Shown here: one piece after another, positions 1 through 7,057 of the stretch | Position numbering within the stretch: position 1 is the stretch's first letter | Layout: each line of letters opens with the position of its first letter | NCBI GenBank assembly: GCA_034433615.1 | Contig: DAOUAJ010000328.1 | Location: 1-14,632, forward strand | From: DAOUAJ01 sp034433615 | Lineage (GTDB): Bacteria > Chloroflexota > Anaerolineae > DUEN01 | Direction of reading: 5' to 3' | DNA length: 14,632 bases | Position numbers and translations under genes: made by a program | Notes under the pieces: generated by a model | Database searches by the model: none | What the model was told of the DNA's origin: nothing | Seen by the model: only the letters and a program-made list of their open reading frames with translations

Positions 1-1143
1 CCGCCCTCCCGACGGGGTGTTCTTTAGGGCATTGTCCAGCAGATTGGTAATCGCCTGGGTCAGGCGGTCCCTGTCACCACTCAAGGGGAGCAGCGCAGGC
101 GCATTCAGCGAAAGCGTTATGCTGCCCTGCTGAGCCCGCAACGTCAGTCTGTCCACGCAATCACCGAGCACCTGGCGCAGGTCCACTAGCTCCTGAGCCA
201 TCACCACTTGGCCGGACTCGATGCGCGCCAAGTCCAGCAGATCCTCCACCAGACGGCGCATCCGCTCCGCCTCATCGTGGATAATGCCCGCTGCCCGCTG
301 CACAGCCTCCTCCCCACGGGCAGTGCCGTCGAGGATGGCCTGCGAATATCCCTGGATAGAGGTGAGCGGGGTCTTGAGCTCGTGGGAGACGTTCGCCACA
401 AAGTCACGCTGAGCCTGGTGGGAGGCTTGAACCTGTCGGACCATTTTGTTGAAACTGGCCGCCAGGCGGTGCGCCTCGCTGGGGGAGGTAATGTCCAGGG
501 TGAGATCATAATTGCCACGGGCAATCTCCTCAGTGGCTGTGGTCACTCTTTGCAAAGGTTGGGAGATGGACCGGGCGATGAGCAATGCCAGAATCAGAGA
601 GACCACGGCGGCCAGCACGCTGGCGACGGCGAAGCTGAAAGCCAGGTCGCCGATCACGGCATGCATCCCACGCCAGGGGGTGGTCACCAGAGCCACCAGC
701 CGGGGAGGAGGACCACTCACCTCGCCCATTGGTACCCTCATCGGCCAGGCGACGAAGTACAGAGGGATCCCCTCTGGGGATGAGATCCGTCCTTCGATAA
801 CCCCTCCCTCCCTGGAGGTCACGATGTTGCGCAGTGACACTTGCTGGCCGCGCCAGCTTTCCTCAGTGGCGGCCAATACCTCACCCTGGCGGGTAAGGAT
901 CACGATGTCCAGCCCCTGTGCCTGGGTCTGCTCAGCCAGGTGTTGAACGATTTCCCGCGGCGCGAGCCCCCGCTGCTGAAGGTTGCGCACAAAGAGAGCG
1001 GTAGGTATTACGGCCGCGCGCAGGCGAGCATAGGCCACCTGCCGCACCAGCAAAGCGCTCAGGGTCAGGCCCACGATGATCAGGCAGAGGATGATCAGGA
1101 GCACGTAAGAGGCGATCAACCGCGAACGCAGGCTGTTCAGCAT
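1..1143 (-). CDS. Sensor histidine kinase, C-terminal end beyond the window
   Basis: Membrane sensor kinase of a two-component system; it autophosphorylates a His and passes the phosphate to the adjacent regulator. I translated it by hand: 381 codons are open and the gene runs off the left edge. TM1 is about residues 9-33, an extracytoplasmic sensor region about 34-168 (no family recognised), TM2 about 169-192, then a HAMP linker containing SISQPLQRV. The HisKA H-box FVANVSHELKTP places the phospho-accepting His at residue 254. The N-box NLLDNALKN (Asn371) begins the ATP-binding domain; the G boxes lie outside the window. The ATG at 1143 has GGAG just upstream and sits 12 bases after the regulator stop, so the two are almost certainly cotranscribed. 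The signal sensed cannot be told from the sequence. Confidence 0.95.
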   Translation of the reverse strand, partial: MLNSLRSRLIASYVLLIILCLIIVGLTLSALLVRQVAYARLRAAVIPTALFVRNLQQRGLAPREIVQHLAEQTQAQGLDIVILTRQGEVLAATEESWRGQQVSLRNIVTSREGGVIEGRISSPEGIPLYFVAWPMRVPMGEVSGPPPRLVALVTTPWRGMHAVIGDLAFSFAVASVLAAVVSLILALLIARSISQPLQRVTTATEEIARGNYDLTLDITSPSEAHRLAASFNKMVRQVQASHQAQRDFVANVSHELKTPLTSIQGYSQAILDGTARGEEAVQRAAGIIHDEAERMRRLVEDLLDLARIESGQVVMAQELVDLRQVLGDCVDRLTLRAQQGSITLSLNAPALLPLSGDRDRLTQAITNLLDNALKNTPSGGR

Positions 1144-1155
1144 GGCATCTCCGTA

Positions 1156-1833
1156 TCAGTCGGCCACCAGCTTGTACCCTATCCCCCACACGGTCTCAAT
1201 GGTTACCGTGCTGCGGGCCAGCTTTTCTCGCAGTTGGGCGATGTGTACATCCACGGTCCTCGTCTGACCTGGGAAATCGTAGCCCCACACCAGCTCCAAC
1301 AGCTTCTCCCGGCTGAGGACGATGCCCCGATGTTCGGCCAGGGTCAGCAACAGATCGAACTCTTTGGTGCGCAGGGTCACCGCCTGCCTGCCCACCGTCA
1401 CCTCCCGCCGCGCGGGATCAATCACGACGTTGCCCACGTGTACCGGACGGGTCTGTTCCGCGCTGCGGCTGGTGCGACGCAAGATAGCCCGCACGCGGGC
1501 CACCAACTCTCGCGGGTTGAAGGGCTTGGTCAAGTAATCGTCGGCTCCGAGCTCCAGCCCGACGATCTTGTCCACGTCATCATCGCGAGCGGTAAGCATC
1601 AGGATGGGCAAGTCGGAAGAGGCCCGCACCTGACGGCACACCTCCCAACCGTCCACCTCCGGCAGCATCAGGTCCAGGATCATCAGCGCCGGCCGCAACG
1701 CCTGAACCTGGTACAAGGCTTCAGCCCCATCGCGCGCCACGGTCACCTGGTAGCCATCCTGCTCCAGGTACATGCGTACCAGCTCGCGGATATTTCGTTC
1801 GTCATCCACCACAAGAATCGTCTGGCCAGCCAT
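1156..1833 (-). CDS. OmpR/PhoB-family response regulator
   Basis: DNA-binding response regulator of 225 residues, the usual length for this family. The receiver domain (about 4-118) has the acidic pair D10-D11, the phospho-acceptor D54 in MILDLMLP, T81 and K103 in the TKPF motif, so the phosphorylation site looks intact. The C-terminal winged helix (about 130-224) has the typical RTKEFDLL and RTVDVHIAQLREKL segments and ends with GIGYKL. The ATG at 1833 is preceded by AAGGGG at a good distance. It is the first gene of a two-gene unit with the kinase downstream and is transcribed away from the flagellar cluster. Whether it controls the flagellar genes is unknown; divergent position alone is weak evidence. 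Confidence 0.96.
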   Translation of the reverse strand: MAGQTILVVDDERNIRELVRMYLEQDGYQVTVARDGAEALYQVQALRPALMILDLMLPEVDGWEVCRQVRASSDLPILMLTARDDDVDKIVGLELGADDYLTKPFNPRELVARVRAILRRTSRSAEQTRPVHVGNVVIDPARREVTVGRQAVTLRTKEFDLLLTLAEHRGIVLSREKLLELVWGYDFPGQTRTVDVHIAQLREKLARSTVTIETVWGIGYKLVAD

Positions 1834-1848
1834 TGTTTTGCCCCTTAA

Positions 1849-1856
1849 GTGTACAC
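1849..1856. promoter_or_regulatory. 8-bp perfect palindrome GTGTACAC in the regulator leader
   Basis: GTGTACAC is a perfect palindrome between the candidate -10 hexamer and the ribosome-binding site of the response regulator. It could be part of an operator, but an 8-bp palindrome can arise by chance and I know of no matching factor. Confidence 0.2.
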
Positions 1857-1885
1857 AGCGTACCGCAAAGTTGGCTTAAATGCAA
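1857..1885 (-). promoter_or_regulatory. Weak candidate sigma-70-like promoter for the two-component pair
   Basis: On the minus strand TTGCAT (1885-1880) and TACGCT (1862-1857) are separated by 17 bases and lie shortly upstream of the regulator ribosome-binding site. Each hexamer matches the consensus at only about half of its positions, so this is a candidate by position and spacing only. Confidence 0.25.
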
Positions 1886-1898
1886 GCCTGCTTTCTTT

Positions 1899-1914
1899 AC
1901 TATTGAACTATTGA
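1899..1914. repeat. Two perfect tandem copies of ACTATTGA
   Basis: ACTATTGA occurs twice back to back in the 269-base divergent region between the response regulator and the glycosidase gene. It may be a remnant of a short intergenic tandem repeat or a direct-repeat binding site; OmpR-type regulators bind direct repeats, but usually with a period near 11, not 8. The rest of this region, up to 2102, is locally AT-rich near 1970-1985 and shows no convincing promoter for the plus-strand genes. Confidence 0.5.
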
Positions 1915-2102
1915 CCTCCATCAGCACAACACCGACCAGGACAAAACCCTCTGGCCCCTGCTTTCGGTAAATCTAATTATTCTCGCTACAGTGTTGGCGT
2001 GGGACTTTGCGGAATCTTTACAAGTCCCTTATCTTCCCTTTACTCATGCTCGAGAGCCCCTGCGATATAGTTACAGTGGCAACAGAGGTTTGCGAGGATG
2101 GG

Positions 2103-3473
2103 ATGAGCTCTCTGAACGTTTCCGCAACCAATCAGACACCCCCTCCCCTCGTTTCTGGGAAGGGTACCCAGGCGGTCGCGCGTCTCCAGTCCAGCGGACC
2201 GTCGTTTGCTGAGGCTCTCGCCCAGGCTAACGCCAATCTGGCGCGCAACTCTGCACCTGAGCAGTCGCCAGGCCGCCCCAATCGTTGGCAAAGCTTGCGC
2301 TACCTGGTGACGGGGACGCGGCTGGTGCTCCCGTCTTTCCTGCTCGGCCTCTCTCAGCCACAATCTTCGGCCTTCCGGGCGCCTGGCCAACCTCAGAACC
2401 GACCGTTCAGGAGCGAGCGGCAGGTAGGCGGCGGGATGCTCCCTGTGCCCTTGTGCCTGCCCCAGGGGCTTGGCCCAGGGCAGGCTGGCCACAGGACAGG
2501 CTCGCAATCAGAGTGGGGGATTGCTTCGCAAAAAGCGCTCGCAATGACAGACCCAGGAAGCATTTTCGGGATGACTCCTATGCCGGCGTTCGATCTCAAT
2601 CGTCCGCTGGAGCTATCCGAGTACCCGCAGCCGGCAGACAATAATGGGCGAGGCATTCATTGGATCCCGACGACCGGTTCCAGCCCGGCGGTGGTGGATC
2701 GCTTCGTGGCCGAGGCGCAGCGCATGGGCATCCGCTGGGTCACATTTCTGAACCAGGGGACGCAGATCGGGGCCAACGATTACCTGGTCAAACGCCTGGT
2801 TGACTCCGGGATCATGCCCGTCTTGCGCGTCTATACCGATGGGGGAACGCCGATCCAGGGCGATCTGGGGGCATTGGTACGCCACTATCGCAGCCTGGGA
2901 GTGTATTACTTCCAGCTTTACAACGAGCCTAACCTGCGGGTGGAGAACGGCGGGGCCATGCCTGATGTGAGTCGCTATCTTGATCTCTGGTTGCCAGCCG
3001 CGCGCATTGTGGTGGCTAACGGTGGACTGCCTGGATTCGGAGCCCTCAGCCCACAAGGCGATGTGGATGATCTGACTTTCCTGCGAGAGGCTCTGCAGCA
3101 GATCAAGGCACGGGGTGCCACGGATGTGCTCAACCGCTCCTGGCTGAGCGTTCACAACTACGGCTCAGACTATCTGCGGGTTCGCCAATATGACGAGATT
3201 TTGCGCCAGGAACTGGGCCGGAGCCTGCCCCAGATCGGCACGGAGGCAGGGATTTACCCAGGCCCCCAGCTTAACGAACAGGAGCAGGTCCGTATCCTGG
3301 CCGAGGCGTACCGCTACATGAAACAGCGAGAGCCTTATTACCTGGCTTACACCTATTGGATCATCGCCAATGCCTTGGGTGAAGGGCATGACCCGGCCTG
3401 GGAGCACCAGGCTCTGTTCCGGGCCGATGGGAGCATGAGTCCACTGGTGCAAATCCTGCGAGCTGAAGTCTAG
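2103..3473 (+). CDS. Clan GH-A-like glycosidase with possible flagellar export N-terminus
   Basis: Predicted protein of 456 residues. The C-terminal part, about residue 160 to the end, looks like a TIM-barrel glycosidase of clan GH-A: LYNEPN gives the Asn-Glu pair after strand 4 (E275, expected acid/base) and IGTEAG gives a Glu at strand 7 (E381, expected nucleophile). The family within the clan and the substrate are not recognised. There is no Sec signal peptide. The N-terminus is Ser/Gln/Pro-rich with SFAEAL at 34-39, resembling the Phe-x3-hydrophobic motif of flagellar rod and hook export substrates. Residues about 112-150 are encoded by a palindromic repeat. I chose the ATG at 2103 because GAGG lies 5 bases upstream; the frame stays open to a TTG at 2007 with no clear ribosome-binding site, and a minimal catalytic protein could start at ATG 2571. 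It precedes flgC by 64 bases. Confidence 0.72.
   Translation: MSSLNVSATNQTPPPLVSGKGTQAVARLQSSGPSFAEALAQANANLARNSAPEQSPGRPNRWQSLRYLVTGTRLVLPSFLLGLSQPQSSAFRAPGQPQNRPFRSERQVGGGMLPVPLCLPQGLGPGQAGHRTGSQSEWGIASQKALAMTDPGSIFGMTPMPAFDLNRPLELSEYPQPADNNGRGIHWIPTTGSSPAVVDRFVAEAQRMGIRWVTFLNQGTQIGANDYLVKRLVDSGIMPVLRVYTDGGTPIQGDLGALVRHYRSLGVYYFQLYNEPNLRVENGGAMPDVSRYLDLWLPAARIVVANGGLPGFGALSPQGDVDDLTFLREALQQIKARGATDVLNRSWLSVHNYGSDYLRVRQYDEILRQELGRSLPQIGTEAGIYPGPQLNEQEQVRILAEAYRYMKQREPYYLAYTYWIIANALGEGHDPAWEHQALFRADGSMSPLVQILRAEV
2440..2551. repeat. Palindromic dispersed-type repeat inside the glycosidase gene
   Basis: An imperfect hairpin is visible: CCTGTG (2442-2447) pairs with CACAGG (2490-2495), and inside it GCCTGCCC (2455-2462) pairs with GGGCAGGC (2478-2485). 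It is followed by GCTCGCAAT at 2500-2508 and again at 2537-2545, with GATTGC at 2519-2524 complementary to GCAATC at 2504-2509 and a small TTGC-TTC-GCAA hairpin at 2521-2531. The segment GATTGCTTCGC with CTCGCAATGACA resembles a dispersed palindromic repeat that I recall from many environmental bacterial genomes. It is read through in frame and forms a linker between the N-terminal region and the catalytic domain. Confidence 0.65.
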
Positions 3474-3494
3474 ACACGCAACACGTAACACGCA
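3474..3494. repeat. Three tandem 7-mers ACACGYA
   Basis: Directly after the glycosidase stop codon come ACACGCA, ACACGTA and ACACGCA without spacing. They do not form a hairpin and are not a terminator. They look like the short tandem repeats common in intergenic gaps of Chloroflexota-like genomes, which is recollection rather than a comparison. Confidence 0.65.
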
Positions 3495-3519
3495 AGTACT
3501 CAAGAAACAATCCCACATC

Positions 3520-3528
3520 GGAGGGAGG
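3520..3528 (+). promoter_or_regulatory. Strong ribosome-binding site of flgC
   Basis: GGAGGGAGG lies 9 bases before the ATG at 3538 and is among the strongest Shine-Dalgarno sequences in the window, supporting this start for flgC. Confidence 0.8.
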
Positions 3529-3537
3529 AAAGCACCC

Positions 3538-3978
3538 ATGAGTTCCTTCACAGCACTGCGCATCAGCGTTTCGGCGCTCACGGCCGAGCGGCTGCGCATG
3601 GATGTGATCTCGAACAACATCGCCAATCAACAGACCACACGCACAGCCGAGGGGGGGCCATACCGCAGGCGGGTGGTCGTTTTCACCCCTCTCCAGGCCG
3701 CCAAAGCGCCAGGGCATGCCAGGGAAGTAGAAGGCCCGGCCCTCAAGCAGTTTGGTGTGCGGGCCGCGGCGATTGTGGAAGACCCGCGCCCCGGCGTCAA
3801 GACCTATGATCCTGATCACCCTGATGCCGATGCTGAGGGTTACGTGTCTTACCCCAACGTAGACATCGTCTCCGAGATGGTGGATATGATGTCGGCCACG
3901 CGAGCATATGAAGCGAACCTGGTCGCAGCGCAGGCCGCTAAGAGCATGGCCGCTAAGGCCCTGGAGATCGGTCAGTAG
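3538..3978 (+). CDS. flgC: Flagellar basal-body proximal rod protein FlgC
   Basis: Proximal rod subunit, exported through the flagellar type III apparatus and assembled between the MS ring and distal rod. It is 146 residues, the usual length. The N-terminal rod motif DVISNNIAN is at residues 22-30, and the C-terminus carries YPNVDIVSEM followed by the conserved Ala-rich helix with TRAYEAN, which packs with the N-terminal helix in rod proteins. It is followed by fliE after 11 bases, the classical order. Its usual upstream partner flgB is absent here; a glycosidase gene takes that place and flgB lies near 10224. Confidence 0.96.
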   Translation: MSSFTALRISVSALTAERLRMDVISNNIANQQTTRTAEGGPYRRRVVVFTPLQAAKAPGHAREVEGPALKQFGVRAAAIVEDPRPGVKTYDPDHPDADAEGYVSYPNVDIVSEMVDMMSATRAYEANLVAAQAAKSMAAKALEIGQ

Positions 3979-3989
3979 GGTTTTGACTT

Positions 3990-4310
3990 ATGGCCATTGA
4001 TCCAACGACTCAGATCAGAACCGTCCTCCCGCCCGCTTTCGGGGACCCGGTAAACCGGACGAATCGCATGGGGTCCACCGGTGCCGGAGGAGCCTCCTTC
4101 GGCGAACTGGTGCGCGATGCCCTCGATCAGCTCAATCGGTTGCAGCAGGAAGCGGATAACGCGACGACAAACTTGATCACCGGGGAGCCGGTGGACCTGC
4201 ACGACGTGATGATCGCGGTTCAGAAGGCAGACTTGGGCTTCCAACTCGCTCTCCAGGTGCGTAACAAGCTGGTTGAGGCGTATCAAGAGATCATGCGGAT
4301 GCAAGTCTAA
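3990..4310 (+). CDS. fliE: Flagellar hook-basal body complex protein FliE
   Basis: MS ring-rod junction protein, 106 residues, normal for the family. The C-terminal half carries the typical FliE signature: LHDVMIAVQKADLGFQLALQ, then VRNKLVEAYQEIMRMQV to the end. The N-terminal 30 residues are polar and variable; ASFGELV at residues 35-41 matches the start of the family core and fits the Phe-x3-hydrophobic pattern of early export substrates. The ATG at 3990 has only a weak AGGG upstream, so translation may depend on coupling with flgC. fliF follows after 15 bases. Confidence 0.95.
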   Translation: MAIDPTTQIRTVLPPAFGDPVNRTNRMGSTGAGGASFGELVRDALDQLNRLQQEADNATTNLITGEPVDLHDVMIAVQKADLGFQLALQVRNKLVEAYQEIMRMQV

Positions 4311-4325
4311 CGGCATGGGTGGGGG

Positions 4326-6026
4326 ATGGGCACGGTGCGACAGCAAGTTCAAAGTTGGTGGCAGGGTCTGGCTCGATGGCAACAGATCGCTGCCGTTGGG
4401 TTGGGCGTTGGCAGCCTGGCTCTGTTGCTTTATCTGACAGTGATGACCCAAACGCCTGAGTATGCGGTCGTCTACAGCGGCCTGAGCGAGCAGGACGCGG
4501 CGGCCGTGGTAGAGGCGTTGAAGAAGAGCAATGTGCCCTATCAGATTGATAGAAATGGTAGCGTGATCCGTGTCCCCACTCAACGGGTGTATGAAGTGCG
4601 GCTGGACCTGGCCCGCCAGGGACTCCCCAGGGGAGGCGCGGTCGGCTTCGAGATTTTCGACAGCAGCCAGTTAGGGAGCCTGGGGATGACCGACTTCATG
4701 CAGAAGGTGAACTACCAGCGCGCGTTGGAGGGTGAACTGGCCCGGACGATCAGCAGCCTGGAGCCGCTCCAGGCTGCTCGCGTCCACATCGTCGTCCCTG
4801 AGCCCAGCCTCTATTTGGAGAACGAGAAAGAGCCGAGCGCCTCTGTTCTCATCCAATTGAAGCCAGGGCGTCGCCTGGACCGCGGTCAGATTGATGCAAT
4901 CGTCTACCTGGTGGCCAGTAGTGTTGAAGGTCTGAAGCCGACCCAGGTCACTGTTGTGGATGTGGAAGGCAACGTGCTCTGGAGCGAAGTGGAGAACTCT
5001 CGCCAAACAGGGGTGGAGCAAGTCAGCGTGACTCAGCTCGAAGTGCAGCGCCAGTACGAGGCGGAAACCCAGAATCGCCTGCAAAGTCTGCTCGATAAAA
5101 CGTTGGGGCCGGGCAGATCGGCCGTGCAGGTCAGCGTGGCAATGGATTGGGATCGGCTGGAGACGAGTAGTGAGACCTACACGCAGGGAGGGCCGGCAGC
5201 AGGGGTGTTGAGGAGTTCCCACGTCGTTGAGGAGATCCAGGGGCAGCCGGGCGCGACCGCGGGTGGGGTGCCAGGCATAGATAGCAATTCTCCGCAAGTG
5301 CCTTCTTATCCTGCTGTGATCACCCATACAACGGAAGGTGGGTACATCCGACGTGAATCCACGTACAACTACGAAGTGTCCAGGACAGTCCAGAACCTGG
5401 TCAAAACACCAGGCAGCATTAAGCGGCTATCTGTGGCTGTGTTGCTGGACGAAAGTATCACCGAAGAACAGCGGCAAAGCATTCAACAAATGGTGTCGGC
5501 TGCTGTGGGGCTTGATCCGGCCCGTGGCGACACCATTGCTGTGGAGTCGGCAGCATTCGATCAGAGCTTCCGCACTCAAGAGCAGGAGGCTTTGCGCGCG
5601 GCCCAGCGTAACGAGCTATACATTGCCAGCGCCAAAGCGTTAGCATCGCTGGTGGGGCTGCTGCTCCTCCTGTTCTTCGTGCGCAGCATCTTCCGTGACC
5701 TGGCCTATCGCCGGCTGCACCCTCACATGACCCTGGTCTCGGCTACTCCACAGTCGGCGATACCGATAGCGACGTTGCAGGCTACCAGAGAGCAGTTACC
5801 CACCAGGGAAGCTGTGCCGGCTCTGGAGGCGGGCGCGCCGCAACCGCCTGCCCAGGATGAGGCGAAAGCCAGGTCAGATGATGAAGTCGAGGATGAGCTG
5901 GATATCTCCTCGCTATCCCAACCACAGAGTGAGGACATGCGCTATCTACGACACATAACGACGCTGGCTCGGGAGAATCCGGATGCCATTGCTGCTGTCA
6001 TCAAGGGGTGGCTGAAGGAGGGGTAG
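4326..6026 (+). CDS. fliF: Flagellar MS-ring protein FliF
   Basis: Inner-membrane protein that forms the MS ring, the base on which the switch and export gate assemble. It is 566 residues, a typical length. TM1 is about residues 21-40. The ring-building motif region follows, with VVYSGLSEQDAAAVV near residue 50, GAVGFEIFD and QRALEGELARTI. A second membrane helix lies near 434-456, followed by a low-complexity acidic cytoplasmic stretch. The extreme C-terminus has RENPDAIAAVIKGWL, the helix that binds FliG, so the protein looks complete. The ATG at 4326 is preceded by a G-rich GGTGGGGG. The stop at 6024-6026 is two bases before the fliG start, consistent with tight coupling. Confidence 0.98.
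   Translation: MGTVRQQVQSWWQGLARWQQIAAVGLGVGSLALLLYLTVMTQTPEYAVVYSGLSEQDAAAVVEALKKSNVPYQIDRNGSVIRVPTQRVYEVRLDLARQGLPRGGAVGFEIFDSSQLGSLGMTDFMQKVNYQRALEGELARTISSLEPLQAARVHIVVPEPSLYLENEKEPSASVLIQLKPGRRLDRGQIDAIVYLVASSVEGLKPTQVTVVDVEGNVLWSEVENSRQTGVEQVSVTQLEVQRQYEAETQNRLQSLLDKTLGPGRSAVQVSVAMDWDRLETSSETYTQGGPAAGVLRSSHVVEEIQGQPGATAGGVPGIDSNSPQVPSYPAVITHTTEGGYIRRESTYNYEVSRTVQNLVKTPGSIKRLSVAVLLDESITEEQRQSIQQMVSAAVGLDPARGDTIAVESAAFDQSFRTQEQEALRAAQRNELYIASAKALASLVGLLLLLFFVRSIFRDLAYRRLHPHMTLVSATPQSAIPIATLQATREQLPTREAVPALEAGAPQPPAQDEAKARSDDEVEDELDISSLSQPQSEDMRYLRHITTLARENPDAIAAVIKGWLKEG
6015..6023 (+). promoter_or_regulatory. Ribosome-binding site deciding the fliG start
   Basis: AAGGAGGGG within the last codons of fliF lies 5 bases before ATG 6029. 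An in-frame GTG at 6008 lies upstream of this site and so cannot use it, which favours the ATG. Confidence 0.8.
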
Positions 6027-6028
6027 AT

Positions 6029-7057
6029 ATGCAAGCCAAGATGACCTCCTCCTCCCAAATGAGTGGATTAGCCAAAGCGGCGATTCTGTTGATCAGCCTG
6101 GGAACCGATCTGTCTTCCACCATCCTGAAGCGTTTCAGTGATGAGGAAGTGGAACAGCTCAGCACGGCGATCCTGAGCACTCGCAAGGTTACCCCTGAAA
6201 CCAGGGAAAAGGTCTTGCAGGAGGCGTGTACTCAGATTCATGCGCCCCGCCTGCCCGAATCAGGTGGATTGAGTTACGTTAATGCCTTACTGGAACGCGC
6301 CATGGGGCGCCAGAAAGCAGAGGAGTTCATCCAGCGGCTGAACGTGGGGAATCAAGAGGGACTTTTCGGCTTTCTGTCAGACGCTGATCCCGCTCAAGTT
6401 GCGAGCTTTTTCAAGGATGAACACCCGCAAACGATCGCCCTGGTTTTATCCCATCTTCGTCCAATACAAACGGCCAGGATCCTGGCCAACTTCGAGGCCG
6501 AACTCCAGAGCGAGGTGTGTGCCAGGATCGCAACCATGGATCGGACGTCTCCAGACGTATTGCGACATATAGATCAGGCGCTGCGGAAAAAACTCGCCGC
6601 GGTCCTCATGCGAGCCGATCCCGCTTCCTCAGCCGGAGGGATCGAGTACCTGGTGAAGGTGCTGAACCAGGTGGATCGGGGCACCGAGAAGCAGATCATG
6701 GGAACGCTGGCAAGCAGCGATCCCCAATTACATGAACTGATCCAGTCGAAAATGTTCGTGTTTGAGGACCTCCGTTTGCTAGATGATCGCTCGTTACAGC
6801 GCGTGCTCCAGGAGGTGGACCAGAAGGATTTGCTGATGGCCTTAAAAGGGGCCAGCGAGGAAACCCGGCAGCTTGTATACCGGAATCTCTCAAAGCGGGC
6901 TGCTCAGTTGCTGATGGAAGACCTAGCTGTGATGGGCCCGGTCCGATTGCGTACCGTGGAGGAGGCCCAGCAGCGGATTGTGAAGATCGTGAGACGGCTG
7001 GAGCAGACCGAGGAGATCGTCATCGCTCGCGGCGGCCAGGAGGATATCCTTGTCTAA
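6029..7057 (+). CDS. fliG: Flagellar motor switch protein FliG
   Basis: Switch-complex and torque-generating protein that sits on the cytoplasmic face of FliF and contacts the stator. It is 342 residues from the ATG at 6029, close to the family norm. The N-terminal FliF-binding domain starts with LAKAAILLISLG; the middle domain has the EHPQ motif at 131-134, part of the FliM-binding surface. The C-terminal domain ends with LLMEDLAVMGPVRL, where E297 and D298 fall at the acidic pair expected to contact stator residues; the first is Glu rather than the more usual Asp. The arginine in GPVRL is conserved. An upstream in-frame GTG at 6008 would add seven residues but lacks a ribosome-binding site. 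The last 8 bases overlap fliH. Confidence 0.97.
   Translation: MQAKMTSSSQMSGLAKAAILLISLGTDLSSTILKRFSDEEVEQLSTAILSTRKVTPETREKVLQEACTQIHAPRLPESGGLSYVNALLERAMGRQKAEEFIQRLNVGNQEGLFGFLSDADPAQVASFFKDEHPQTIALVLSHLRPIQTARILANFEAELQSEVCARIATMDRTSPDVLRHIDQALRKKLAAVLMRADPASSAGGIEYLVKVLNQVDRGTEKQIMGTLASSDPQLHELIQSKMFVFEDLRLLDDRSLQRVLQEVDQKDLLMALKGASEETRQLVYRNLSKRAAQLLMEDLAVMGPVRLRTVEEAQQRIVKIVRRLEQTEEIVIARGGQEDILV

Noticed and set aside
841..1848. Long plus-strand open frame of 335 codons opposite the response regulator and kinase
   Set aside because: It is antisense to two clear genes with intact motifs; its His/Gln-rich translation has no recognisable domain and is a typical shadow of GC-rich coding sequence.
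1864..1894. Possible sigma-28 flagellar promoter around CAAAGTTG
   Set aside because: Only the first element resembles the consensus; no GCCGATAA-like element follows at the right distance.
1993..2012. Possible sigma-54 promoter, TTGGCGTGGGACTTTGCGG
   Set aside because: The GG and GC elements are separated by 11 bases instead of the required 10, and the rest of the match is partial.
2040..2507. Minus-strand frame of 155 codons opposite the start of the glycosidase gene
   Set aside because: It has no domain, no convincing ribosome-binding site, and overlaps the plus-strand frame that continues into a recognisable catalytic domain.
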